Source: Rickettsia typhi (lineage in GTDB: Bacteria > Pseudomonadota > Alphaproteobacteria > WRAU01 > Hepatincolaceae). From it: 64,000 nucleotides of DNA. The translations under genes and the position numbers were made by a program. Positions within the stretch are counted from its first letter, which is position 1, and every line of letters starts with the position of its first letter. Shown here piece after piece: positions 48,527 to 57,561 of this stretch. The stretch spans positions 62,001 to 126,000 of the forward strand of contig CAMCZU010000001.1 of NCBI GenBank assembly GCA_945888065.1. Direction: 5' to 3'. Under the pieces are notes generated by a model that saw only the letters and a program-made list of their open reading frames with translations, did no database searches and had not been told where the DNA came from.

Positions 48527-49534
48527 ATGGTAATTCGTGTAGCTATTAACGGCTTTGGAAGAATAGGTCGTTTAACATTAAGAGCAGTATTAGAAAATAG
48601 TAAAAACAATGTAGAAGTTGTTGCTATAAACGATTTAGGGTCGCCTGAATCTAATGCTCACCTTTTTAAATATGATAGTGTGCATGGAATATTTAATGGA
48701 ACTGTTGAAGCAAAAAATGATTCTATTGTGGTTAATGGAAAAGAAATTAAAACTTTTGCAGAAAGAGATCCTAAAAACTTACCTTGGAAGGCACACAATA
48801 TTGACATAGTTTTTGAATGCACAGGTATTTTTACAGCTAAAGAAAAAGCTTCTATGCATTTAACAGCAGGAGCAAAAAAAGTTTTAATTTCTGGACCAAG
48901 TGAAGATGCTGACTTAACCGTTGTATATGGTGTTAATCACGATAAAATTACAAAAGATCATTTAATCATATCTAATGCATCTTGCACAACAAATTGCTTG
49001 GCTCCTGTTGTTCATGTATTACATAAAGCATTTGGAATTGAAAAAGGTTTTTGCACAACAGTGCATTCTTATACTGGGGATCAACCTATTGTAGACACAT
49101 TTCATAAAGATCCAAGAAGAGCTAGAGCAGGAGCTTTATCAATGATACCAACTACAACTGGTGCAGCAAAAGCAGTAGGCTTAGTATTGCCAGAGCTTAA
49201 GGGTAAACTTGATGGTTCTTCTATAAGAGTCCCTACTCCAAATGTATCTTTAATTGATTTTAAATTTACAACTTTAAAACCAACTACAGCAGAAGAAATT
49301 AATAAGCTAATATCACAAGCAAGTGAGGGTTATTTAAAAGGGGTTCTAGGTGCTAACAATGCTCCTTTAGTTTCTTCAGATTTTAATCATAATCCATTAA
49401 GTTCAATTTTTGATTTAACTCAAACAAAAGTAATGGATGGTAATTTTGTAAGAGTTGTATCTTGGTATGACAACGAATGGGGATTCTCTAACAGAATGTC
49501 TGATACTGCTACAGAAATGATGAAAAAAATATAA
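48527..49534 (+). CDS. gapA: Type I glyceraldehyde-3-phosphate dehydrogenase
   Basis: INGFGRIGRLTLRA; SNASCTTNCLAPV; WYDNEWGFSNRM. Confidence 0.98.
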   Translation: MVIRVAINGFGRIGRLTLRAVLENSKNNVEVVAINDLGSPESNAHLFKYDSVHGIFNGTVEAKNDSIVVNGKEIKTFAERDPKNLPWKAHNIDIVFECTGIFTAKEKASMHLTAGAKKVLISGPSEDADLTVVYGVNHDKITKDHLIISNASCTTNCLAPVVHVLHKAFGIEKGFCTTVHSYTGDQPIVDTFHKDPRRARAGALSMIPTTTGAAKAVGLVLPELKGKLDGSSIRVPTPNVSLIDFKFTTLKPTTAEEINKLISQASEGYLKGVLGANNAPLVSSDFNHNPLSSIFDLTQTKVMDGNFVRVVSWYDNEWGFSNRMSDTATEMMKKI

Positions 49535-49556
49535 TTATTTTTTTTATAAAGATATA

Positions 49557-49591
49557 TATAGAGATTATTTTTATATACAATAATCTCTATA
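49557..49591 (+). terminator. Hairpin downstream of gapA
   Basis: TATAGAGATTAT (49557-49568) / ATAATCTCTATA (49580-49591). Confidence 0.6.
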
Positions 49592-49966
49592 TTGTCTCAA
49601 TTAACAATGAATATTATTCATATAAATAATTATGAAGATTGTGTAAAATATTTACAAACTTTAGTTTTTAATAATGAAATTTGTATTTTAGATTATTATT
49701 TTATTCACAATGTTGGTATTAAATTATTAAAAAATACAATAGACACACTAAATATTAACACAAAAACAAGCTTTATTTTTAATTGCAAAGATAGCTTGTC
49801 TTATGTTTTATATTGTATTGAATCTAAAATACCTTATATAATTTATCAACAAAATAACAATAATTTAGATAATTTGTATAATTTAGCTCTAAAGAATAAT
49901 TCATTAATTTTTCAAAACATAGAAAAAAGCATTGAGTATTTTAAAAATATTTACTACACTAATTAA
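49592..49966 (+). CDS. Hypothetical protein; start probably at the downstream ATG (49607)
   Basis: ORF in good context upstream of efp; no recognised motif. Confidence 0.5.
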   Translation: MSQLTMNIIHINNYEDCVKYLQTLVFNNEICILDYYFIHNVGIKLLKNTIDTLNINTKTSFIFNCKDSLSYVLYCIESKIPYIIYQQNNNNLDNLYNLALKNNSLIFQNIEKSIEYFKNIYYTN

Positions 49967-49997
49967 TATTTAAAAATTAATTCCAAGGATATAAAAA

Positions 49998-50564
49998 ATG
50001 AAAATTGGTGGTAATGCTATAAGACCAGGAATGATAATTCAACACAACAATAAATTATTAAAAGCTGTTAAAATTCAACATGTAAAACCAGGTAAAGGAC
50101 CTGCTTATTTACAAACAGAACTAAAAGACATAGTTAGTGGAACTAAAATTCACGAAAGATTCAGAAGCGATGAAAGTGTTGAAAAAATATCTTTAGAACC
50201 AAAGCATTGTCAATTTTTATACTCAGATCAAGAAGTGTTTTATTTTATGGATAAAGAAAATTTTGAACAAATACCAATAGTTGAATCAGAAATTGCAGAA
50301 GATCAACTTCCTTATTTAACAGAAGGAATAGAAGTTACAATAGAATTTTTTGATAATAAACCAATAAGCATTTTACTACCACCAAGTGTGATATTAGAAA
50401 TAGTTGAAACACAAGCTGTTATTAAAGGTCAAACAGCAACTAGCTCTTTTAAACCAGCAATTTTAAGCAATGGAATTAAAACTATGGTTCCACAGCATAT
50501 AGAAGTTGGAACAAAGGTTGTAATAAACCCAGAAGATTCAAGTTATGTAGAAAGAGCAAAGTAG
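49998..50564 (+). CDS. efp: Elongation factor P
   Basis: GGNAIRPGMIIQHNNKLLKAVKIQHVKPGKGPAYLQTELK. Confidence 0.96.
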   Translation: MKIGGNAIRPGMIIQHNNKLLKAVKIQHVKPGKGPAYLQTELKDIVSGTKIHERFRSDESVEKISLEPKHCQFLYSDQEVFYFMDKENFEQIPIVESEIAEDQLPYLTEGIEVTIEFFDNKPISILLPPSVILEIVETQAVIKGQTATSSFKPAILSNGIKTMVPQHIEVGTKVVINPEDSSYVERAK

Positions 50565-50570
50565 TATTTT

Positions 50571-51293
50571 ATGTATAGCAACATTTTAATTTTACTTACT
50601 ACAGCACTTAAAAAAGGATCTAATTTAGTTATTAGGGATTTCAATGAAATAGAAAATTCATTATCTAATTCTTCTTATGCATTAAACTACTCAAAGCAAA
50701 CACAAAGTAAATTACAAGAATTTTTACACACAGATATAGCTAAATTTAAAAATAATTATTCTTTTTTTATACCTCCATCTAATAATATAAAAAACAAAGA
50801 TGAATCAAATACTTTTGTTTTACATGGAATCATAGGATTAGAAAATTTTATGAGGGCAATTCCATACTTTGCTATGGCAATTTCTTTAAAGCGTGATAAT
50901 AAAATTTATGCTTCAGTAATATATAATCCAATTACTAATGAAATTTTTTCTGTAGAAAAAAATAATGGAGCTTTTTTTAATCAAAAAAAAATAAAAATTG
51001 CTAATTATAAAAATAAAAACATACAAAATCCATTGATTACAACAGATACAAAAAGCATTAATTTAGATTCAGATTTATTATCTAAAAATATTAATATTTC
51101 TCAATGCAAAATATTAGATCTATGCTATGTTAGCATTAATAAAATCAATACTGCAATTTTTCACAACGATATTTTAGAATACGACATAAGTCCTGCTATA
51201 TTGTTTGCTCAAGAATCTGGGTTATTAGTCCATAGCGAAATTATTAACAACAACATCACAAAACTAACTGCTTCAAATGTTTTGCAATCTTAG
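50571..51293 (+). CDS. Inositol monophosphatase/SuhB-like protein with altered catalytic motifs
   Basis: Overall IMPase layout (ENFMRAIPYFAMAISLKRDNKIYASVIYNPITNEIFSVEKNNGAFFNQKKI; EYDISPAILFAQESG) but no GEE or DPxDG motif; follows efp. Confidence 0.8.
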   Translation: MYSNILILLTTALKKGSNLVIRDFNEIENSLSNSSYALNYSKQTQSKLQEFLHTDIAKFKNNYSFFIPPSNNIKNKDESNTFVLHGIIGLENFMRAIPYFAMAISLKRDNKIYASVIYNPITNEIFSVEKNNGAFFNQKKIKIANYKNKNIQNPLITTDTKSINLDSDLLSKNINISQCKILDLCYVSINKINTAIFHNDILEYDISPAILFAQESGLLVHSEIINNNITKLTASNVLQS

Positions 51294-51501
51294 AATTAAT
51301 TATATTTTGTTTTATTTAATTATAATTACATTATGCACCAAATATGATGTTTATTATAATGCTAATAAAAACTATGAAATGGAAGAAAAAAATTGTAAAA
51401 GCACTTTACATATCAATTTCAAAGAGCAAAGCAACTCAACAATTAATAAAAGTAGCCCTAATATTAAAGCTATAAAACCTAAAACAATAAAAGTAGATTG
51501 A
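51277..51501 (+). CDS. Hypothetical small secreted/membrane-anchored protein
   Basis: Short ORF with N-terminal hydrophobic stretch; overlaps the previous ORF end. Confidence 0.4.
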   Translation: MFCNLRINYILFYLIIITLCTKYDVYYNANKNYEMEEKNCKSTLHINFKEQSNSTINKSSPNIKAIKPKTIKVD

Positions 51502-51560
51502 TGCAAACACAATTATCGTGGTATAATATTAATTTACATAAATTATAAAATGAGCAAAAA

Positions 51561-52733
51561 ATGTCTTGGTTATTTATAATAGTATTAATTGATTCAATTG
51601 GATTTGGAATCATTTTACCTTTACTACCCATTTTAGCAAAAACATTAAATATGAGTGCTTTTGATTTAGGAATTATTGTCTCATCTTTTGCATTTTTTCA
51701 ATTTTTATTTTCTCCAATATTAGGAGTTCTAAGTGATAATTTTGGAAGAAAACTTATAATTATTATTTGCTTACTTTCTATATCTTTGTCTTATCATTTT
51801 TTAGCAATATCTACAACATTTTACGAAATTTTATTTGCAAGAGGTCTTGCAGGAATATTCACAGGAAATATATCCATTGTAATGGCTAGTGCCTCTGATT
51901 TGTCTACAGAAAAAAATAGAGCACAATATATGGGATACATAGGGGCAGCTCTTGGTATTGGTTTTATTTTAGGGCCTATTATTGGAGGTCTATTAGCAGG
52001 TAGTAGCTTTGAGATAAAAGATTTAGGATTTGTGTTCAATATAGCTTCAATTTTTACATTTATTGCTGGTATATTAAGCATTTTCTTTTTAAAAGAAACA
52101 TTAACTAAGCATTCTCACATTAGACATAACTATTTTTTTTTACAAGAAATTAAATTAACTTTAAAAAATATCTTTATTGATAAACACATTGTATTTTTAA
52201 TATATTTATCAATCCTAACTTGGTTTTCTTTTTCTTCAATACAAGTATTTTTAACTAGTTGGAGTGTGGATAATTTTAATTTTGACCCCCTAGAATTAGG
52301 TATTATAAGCACTACTTTTGCTTTTATATTTGCATTAATACAAATTATATTAACTAAATTTTTAAATGGTAATAAAGCTTTACTAATAGGCTTTATAATT
52401 TCAATGATTTCAATGATTTCAATGCTAATTAACCCTAATTTGTTTCAACTAACAATTATAGTATTTGGATTAGCTTTAGGATTGGGAATATTGTTTCCTA
52501 ATTTAAACTCTAGCATTTCTTTATATGGAACAGACAAACAAAGAGGTTTTATTATTGGAATAAGCCAATCTGCTGGAACTTTAGGACAGGCATTAGGACC
52601 TATTTTTGTAGGATTTATATATACACATATTAACATTAATACAGCTTGGCTACTAATTGCAGGTGGGTTTTTACTTAGCATTATTATTACTTTGAAATAT
52701 ATGTTTTTACAAAAAAACAATCAAATATCTTGA
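51561..52733 (+). CDS. MFS transporter (TetA/DHA1-like), copy 1
   Basis: LIDSIGFGIILPLLPILAK; GVLSDNFGRKLIIIICL motif A; 12 TM pattern. Confidence 0.93.
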   Translation: MSWLFIIVLIDSIGFGIILPLLPILAKTLNMSAFDLGIIVSSFAFFQFLFSPILGVLSDNFGRKLIIIICLLSISLSYHFLAISTTFYEILFARGLAGIFTGNISIVMASASDLSTEKNRAQYMGYIGAALGIGFILGPIIGGLLAGSSFEIKDLGFVFNIASIFTFIAGILSIFFLKETLTKHSHIRHNYFFLQEIKLTLKNIFIDKHIVFLIYLSILTWFSFSSIQVFLTSWSVDNFNFDPLELGIISTTFAFIFALIQIILTKFLNGNKALLIGFIISMISMISMLINPNLFQLTIIVFGLALGLGILFPNLNSSISLYGTDKQRGFIIGISQSAGTLGQALGPIFVGFIYTHININTAWLLIAGGFLLSIIITLKYMFLQKNNQIS

Positions 52734-52797
52734 CAAATCAACTTTAATATCTATAATTAATTAGATAAAAATATAAAAATAATCAAGGGGATTTATT

Positions 52798-53034
52798 GTG
52801 AAAAAAGGCATACATCCAGAATATCACAAAATTATTATACAATTTACCGATGGAACTCAAGTTGAAACTAAATCTACTTGGGGAAAAGAAGGTGAAGTAA
52901 TGAAACTAGATATAGATTGCAAAACTCATCCAGCTTGGACAGGATCTCAAAGGCTAGTAGACAATGCAGGAAGATTATCTAAATTTAATGCTAAATTTAA
53001 TGGTCTTAATATAACAAAACAGCGTGATGCTTAA
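52798..53034 (+). CDS. rpmE: 50S ribosomal protein bL31
   Basis: MKKGIHPEYHKIIIQFTDGTQVETKSTWG; HPAWTGSQRLVDNAGRLSKFNAKF; GTG start. Confidence 0.95.
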   Translation: MKKGIHPEYHKIIIQFTDGTQVETKSTWGKEGEVMKLDIDCKTHPAWTGSQRLVDNAGRLSKFNAKFNGLNITKQRDA

Positions 53035-53045
53035 GAGATTTTATA

Positions 53046-54209
53046 ATGAAAAAAATTAATCCAATTTTTATTTTAGCTTTAATGACAGCTGTTGATATGA
53101 TAGGTTTTGGAATTATATTTCCACTTCTTCCTATTATGCAAGTTAAATTTGGTATGGATTCTAGACAATTAGGATATTTAGCATCTGTTTTTGCAGTATC
53201 TGGGTTAGTTGGAACAATATTATTTGGATATTTAAGTGATAAAATAGGTAGAAAAATTTTACTTTATGTTCCATTTTTTTTATTATCTATAACTTATTTA
53301 ATGACAGCCTATGCAACAACATACATAGATTTATTGATTCTAAGAGCTTTAGGTGGTTTTTTATCAGGCAATTTGTCTGTTGCATTTGCAGCAGCTTCTG
53401 ATATTTCAAAACCTGAAGATAAGTTTAAAAATATGGGAATTTTGGGAGCATCTTTTGGGTTAGGATTTATGTTTGGTCCAGCGATTGGAGGTTTTTTAGC
53501 AGGTAATTCTAACAATTTAAATCTTGTAAATTTACAAATACCATTTGTTTTTGCATTTTGCATTACATTGGTTTCTGGATTAATTGCATTATTATTTTTT
53601 AAAGAAAGTTTATCAAAAAAAGATAGACTAGAAGATAAAACAAGCAATGTTATAAGTTCTTTAATTGAAGTATTAAAAAATAAAAAAATCTTATTTTTTA
53701 CTTATTTAAGTATTTTATTATCTTTGATTTTATCTGGTGTTGAAGTATATTTAGGTCCTTGGCTTAAAGATTTGTTTAATTTTACATCTCAAGATATTGG
53801 CATATATTGGGGGATTTTTGCATTGTGTATTACTATATCTCAGCTAACATTAACACGATTTTTAAATGCAAAAACTGCTATTATTATTGGATTTTTTGTA
53901 TTTAGTGCTTCCCAATTTATGTTGCTAATTACAAATAATCTATATCTATTAGGCTTAAATACATTGCTAATGACTTTTGCTATGGGAATTATTTTCCCTA
54001 GTATTAATGTTGGTATTTCTTCAGAAGGTGCTAAAAATCAGCAAGGTTTGATTTTTGGAATTAATCAATCTGTAGGCAACATAGGTAGAATTTTAGGTCC
54101 ATATATTTTAGGAATACTATACAGCTATCACCCTGATTATGCTTGGATTTTTATTGGAATTATTTCAATAATAACAGCTTTATTTACTTTAAAATTTTTG
54201 CAACATTAA
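53046..54209 (+). CDS. MFS transporter (TetA/DHA1-like), copy 2
   Basis: VDMIGFGIIFPLLPIMQ; GYLSDKIGRKILLYVP motif A; similar to neighbours. Confidence 0.93.
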   Translation: MKKINPIFILALMTAVDMIGFGIIFPLLPIMQVKFGMDSRQLGYLASVFAVSGLVGTILFGYLSDKIGRKILLYVPFFLLSITYLMTAYATTYIDLLILRALGGFLSGNLSVAFAAASDISKPEDKFKNMGILGASFGLGFMFGPAIGGFLAGNSNNLNLVNLQIPFVFAFCITLVSGLIALLFFKESLSKKDRLEDKTSNVISSLIEVLKNKKILFFTYLSILLSLILSGVEVYLGPWLKDLFNFTSQDIGIYWGIFALCITISQLTLTRFLNAKTAIIIGFFVFSASQFMLLITNNLYLLGLNTLLMTFAMGIIFPSINVGISSEGAKNQQGLIFGINQSVGNIGRILGPYILGILYSYHPDYAWIFIGIISIITALFTLKFLQH

Positions 54210-54229
54210 TACATAAAGCTATATAGCAA

Positions 54230-55384
54230 ATGCCAATTTTATTTTTAATTACATTTATTTCTATGATGGGGTTTGGAGCAATATTTCCACTATTCCCATT
54301 ATTTAAGGTAAAATTTTCTCTAAATGACATTGAACTTGGTTATATTATATCTATATCTGCATTCTTTTCATTAATTGGAAGTTTATTTTTAGGATGGCTT
54401 AGTGATAAAATTGGAAGAAAATTACCTTTAGCTTTACCTATGTTTGGATTAGCTATATCTTATTATTTTACTGCCACAGCGGATAATATCACATCGTTTT
54501 TTATTTTAAGGATTTTAAGCGGTTTTTTTATAGGTAATTTTGCAGTAGCTTTTGCTTCAGCTTCAGATATGTCTACTCCTCAAACTCGTATTAAGTATAT
54601 GGGACTCATTGGTGGATCTTTTGGGTTAGGCTTTGTATTTGGACCTGCTATTGGTGGATATTTTGCAGGTGGAAGTAATAATATATCTAGCATTGATTTT
54701 GCAACTCCATTTAATATTTCTGCTTTTTCGTGTTTATTTGTAGGTTTTTTATGTTTATTCTTTTTTAAAGAAACACTTTTACCAAATGAAAGAAAAATTA
54801 AAATTGATTCTGATAATATATTTAAACAATTAAAAAAATTATTTATAAATAATGAGTTTTTATTTTTTACTATTATTGCTTTGATTTTCAATACTTTATC
54901 TTCTGGTATTCAAGTTTTTCTAGGTATTTACTTAAATATTAGCTTAGATTACACACCAAGAGATATTGGATTTTATTGGGGAATATATGGAATTTTAATG
55001 TCTTTAACACAAATTTTCTTCACAAAATATTTTAATACTAAAAAAGCTTTAATATATGGATTTTTATCTTATGGTATATCTGTTGGATTACTATCTTTTG
55101 CTACAAATACATATTGGTTAATTTTACCTACGCTTGGTATGGTATTATCTTTTGCAATTATTGGACCTAATATTAATACCAATTTATCTTTGCAAGGAGA
55201 AAAAAATCAACAAGGAATTATTTTTGGAATAAATCAATCTTTTGGTAGCATTGGTAGAATATTAGGACCTAACTTACTAGCTTTTATTTATTACTACAAC
55301 CACAATATCATTTGGTTTTGTGTTAGTATTGTTTGTTTGATTACATCTATAGCTATATATTTACACATCAATAAAAAAAAATGA
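54230..55384 (+). CDS. MFS transporter (TetA/DHA1-like), copy 3
   Basis: ISMMGFGAIFPLFPLFK; GWLSDKIGRKLPLALPM motif A; similar to neighbours. Confidence 0.93.
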   Translation: MPILFLITFISMMGFGAIFPLFPLFKVKFSLNDIELGYIISISAFFSLIGSLFLGWLSDKIGRKLPLALPMFGLAISYYFTATADNITSFFILRILSGFFIGNFAVAFASASDMSTPQTRIKYMGLIGGSFGLGFVFGPAIGGYFAGGSNNISSIDFATPFNISAFSCLFVGFLCLFFFKETLLPNERKIKIDSDNIFKQLKKLFINNEFLFFTIIALIFNTLSSGIQVFLGIYLNISLDYTPRDIGFYWGIYGILMSLTQIFFTKYFNTKKALIYGFLSYGISVGLLSFATNTYWLILPTLGMVLSFAIIGPNINTNLSLQGEKNQQGIIFGINQSFGSIGRILGPNLLAFIYYYNHNIIWFCVSIVCLITSIAIYLHINKKK

Positions 55385-55456
55385 TTTTTCTAAAAAAATA
55401 GAATATAATTTATATTATCTAAGAATTTTTATATAAAATTAAAAAAGGAGTCTTTT

Positions 55457-55996
55457 ATGTCAAAACCTTTAATGCCTAAAGCTACAGCAGTTTGGTTAAT
55501 TGAAAATACCAAATTAACTTTTAAACAAATTGCAGATTTTTGTATGTTGCATGTAATTGAAATAGAAGCATTAGCAAATGAAGAGCATTTTCGTTCTTTA
55601 AAAGGAATTAACCCAATTTCAAGTGGTGAACTAACAGAAGATAGTATAAAAAGATCTGAGGATGATGAAAATTTACCCCTACAATATGCAAATAATGATG
55701 AATATAATAAATATGTAAAATCTTTAAAAAAAGACAATACAAAGCAAAGTAAATTTAAAAGAAAAAATAAACCAGAAGCTATTTTATGGTTAGTATTAAA
55801 CTACAAACATATAAATGACTACCAAATTGCTAAGTTATTAAGCACTACAACAAATACAATTAAATCTATTCGTTCTAAAAGTTATTGGAATTACAAAAAC
55901 TTATCACCTAAAAATCCAGTAACACTAGATCTTTGCTCTGAAGAAGATCTATACAAAATTTTACATAATACAAAAGAAGAACATACACAAATTTAA
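55457..55996 (+). CDS. DUF1013 family protein (alphaproteobacterial putative transcriptional/cell-cycle regulator)
   Basis: MSKPLMPKATAVWLIENTKLTFKQIADFCMLHVIEIEALANEE. Confidence 0.88.
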   Translation: MSKPLMPKATAVWLIENTKLTFKQIADFCMLHVIEIEALANEEHFRSLKGINPISSGELTEDSIKRSEDDENLPLQYANNDEYNKYVKSLKKDNTKQSKFKRKNKPEAILWLVLNYKHINDYQIAKLLSTTTNTIKSIRSKSYWNYKNLSPKNPVTLDLCSEEDLYKILHNTKEEHTQI

Positions 55997-56013
55997 TATA
56001 CAAAATTTGAAAT

Positions 56014-56041
56014 AAGAGGTAAATTAAATTATTTACCTCTT
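56014..56041. terminator. Bidirectional hairpin between convergent DUF1013 gene and pfkA
   Basis: AAGAGGTAAAT (56014-56024) / ATTTACCTCTT (56031-56041). Confidence 0.75.
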
Positions 56042-56055
56042 GTATAAATAAATAA

Positions 56056-57171
56056 TTATTTATCTCCAAATGATATTCCAACACCTCTTGCTGTATTAAC
56101 TAAATCACCATTAATATCAACTTCGCCTGTTGTATTTACAATTTCATTTAAATCAACATCAATAACTTTTCTATTCATCCAACCTACTACTCTTTTTGTT
56201 TTACCTGAAGCTAGTAAATCAACAGCCTTTACTCCAAAAGCTGTGCCAATAATTCTATCTAAAGGAATTGGCGATCCACCCCTTTGTGTATGACCTAAAA
56301 CAGTTACACGAGTTTCAAATCCTGTTAATTTTTCAATTGCATCACCAATAACATAACCAACTCCACCATATTTTTTATTATCTTGACCCGCAGAAAAAGT
56401 TTGCAATCCATCTTTACTACGCGCTGCCTCAGATACTACAATAATTGAATAATCCCTTCCAGATTGATAAATTTGTTTAACTTTCTCAGCTACAATATTA
56501 ATATCATATGGAATTTCAGGAATTAAAATTACATCTGCCCCAGATGCAATACCAGAAGATAGTGCAATATGTCCAACATCACGACCCATTACCTCAGCAA
56601 CCATAACTCTTTTATGGCTTAAAGCAGTATCATGCAATCTTTCAATACTTTCAACAGCAACATTAACAGCTGTCATATATCCAATGGGAAATTCTGTAAA
56701 TGGAACATCATTATCAATAGTTTTAGGTATACCTATAAATCTAATATTTCCAAGATTAGTTAATTTTTCAATTATTCTCATACTTCCATCACCACCTATA
56801 GCAATTAAAGCATCTAATCCTAGTTCTTTATAACCATCTACAATTTCCTGAGATCTATCTTTAAAGCTACCATCTATCATTGGATAGTTAAATGGATCAC
56901 CTTTATTGATTGTTTTTAACAAAGTTCCACCAGTGCGTAATAAATCAACCCCAGTATTAGTTAAATCTAATTTAGTATATTTCATAGGTCTTTGCATTAA
57001 TCCAACTGTTCCTTCGTGTATGCCAAACACCTCCCAACCAAACTGATGAGCACGTCTTACAACTGCCCTAATAGCAGAATTTAACCCCGAACAATCTCCA
57101 CCACTAGTTAAGACACCTATTTTTTTTATATTAACCATTTTTTCCTCATTGTTTAAATCTTGATTATTCAT
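56056..57171 (-). CDS. pfkA: 6-phosphofructokinase (PfkA family)
   Basis: GVLTSGGDCSGLNSAIRAVVRRA; AIGGDGSMRI; GIPKTIDNDV; GRDVGHIAL; LGHTQRGGSP. Confidence 0.95.
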   Translation of the reverse strand: MNNQDLNNEEKMVNIKKIGVLTSGGDCSGLNSAIRAVVRRAHQFGWEVFGIHEGTVGLMQRPMKYTKLDLTNTGVDLLRTGGTLLKTINKGDPFNYPMIDGSFKDRSQEIVDGYKELGLDALIAIGGDGSMRIIEKLTNLGNIRFIGIPKTIDNDVPFTEFPIGYMTAVNVAVESIERLHDTALSHKRVMVAEVMGRDVGHIALSSGIASGADVILIPEIPYDINIVAEKVKQIYQSGRDYSIIVVSEAARSKDGLQTFSAGQDNKKYGGVGYVIGDAIEKLTGFETRVTVLGHTQRGGSPIPLDRIIGTAFGVKAVDLLASGKTKRVVGWMNRKVIDVDLNEIVNTTGEVDINGDLVNTARGVGISFGDK

Positions 57172-57300
57172 AATTATATCTTAAATAATTAATTAAAGTA
57201 AAGATTTTAATATAATTAATTATTAGTTGCAAACGGCTATATTTTTATATATTATGAATAGTGATAATATGTTTTATGCAAAGGGGGTGACTATAAGTCA

Positions 57301-57507
57301 ATGGTAACTGTTAATGTAAGAGAAAACAATGTAGAGCAATCTTTAAGAATCTTAAAAAAGAAACTTCAAAGAGAAGGTATTTTTAGAGAACTAAAGCTAA
57401 GAACTGGTTTTGAAAAGCCCTCTAAAAAGAAAACTAGAGAAAAATCTGAAGCAATAAGAAGATCAAGAAAACTTGCTCGTAAAAAAGTAGAAAAACAAGG
57501 TTTTTAA
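57301..57507 (+). CDS. rpsU: 30S ribosomal protein bS21
   Basis: [43 protein letters not shown]. Confidence 0.95.
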   Translation: MVTVNVRENNVEQSLRILKKKLQREGIFRELKLRTGFEKPSKKKTREKSEAIRRSRKLARKKVEKQGF

Positions 57508-57520
57508 TCAAAAATATTTT

Positions 57521-57555
57521 AAAAAGCTATAAAAATTAATATTTTATAGCTTTTT
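57521..57555. terminator. Bidirectional hairpin between convergent rpsU and pntB
   Basis: AAAAAGCTATAAAA (57521-57534) / TTTTATAGCTTTTT (57542-57555). Confidence 0.8.
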
Positions 57556-57561
57556 AAATAT

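Noticed and set aside
51821-54891. Minus-strand ORFs antisense to the MFS genes (51821..52081, 52130..52312, 52445..52720, 53309..53647, 54580..54891)
   Set aside because: The same antisense pattern recurs opposite each paralogue (GPxIxPNPK...), as expected from mirrored conserved MFS codons rather than real genes.
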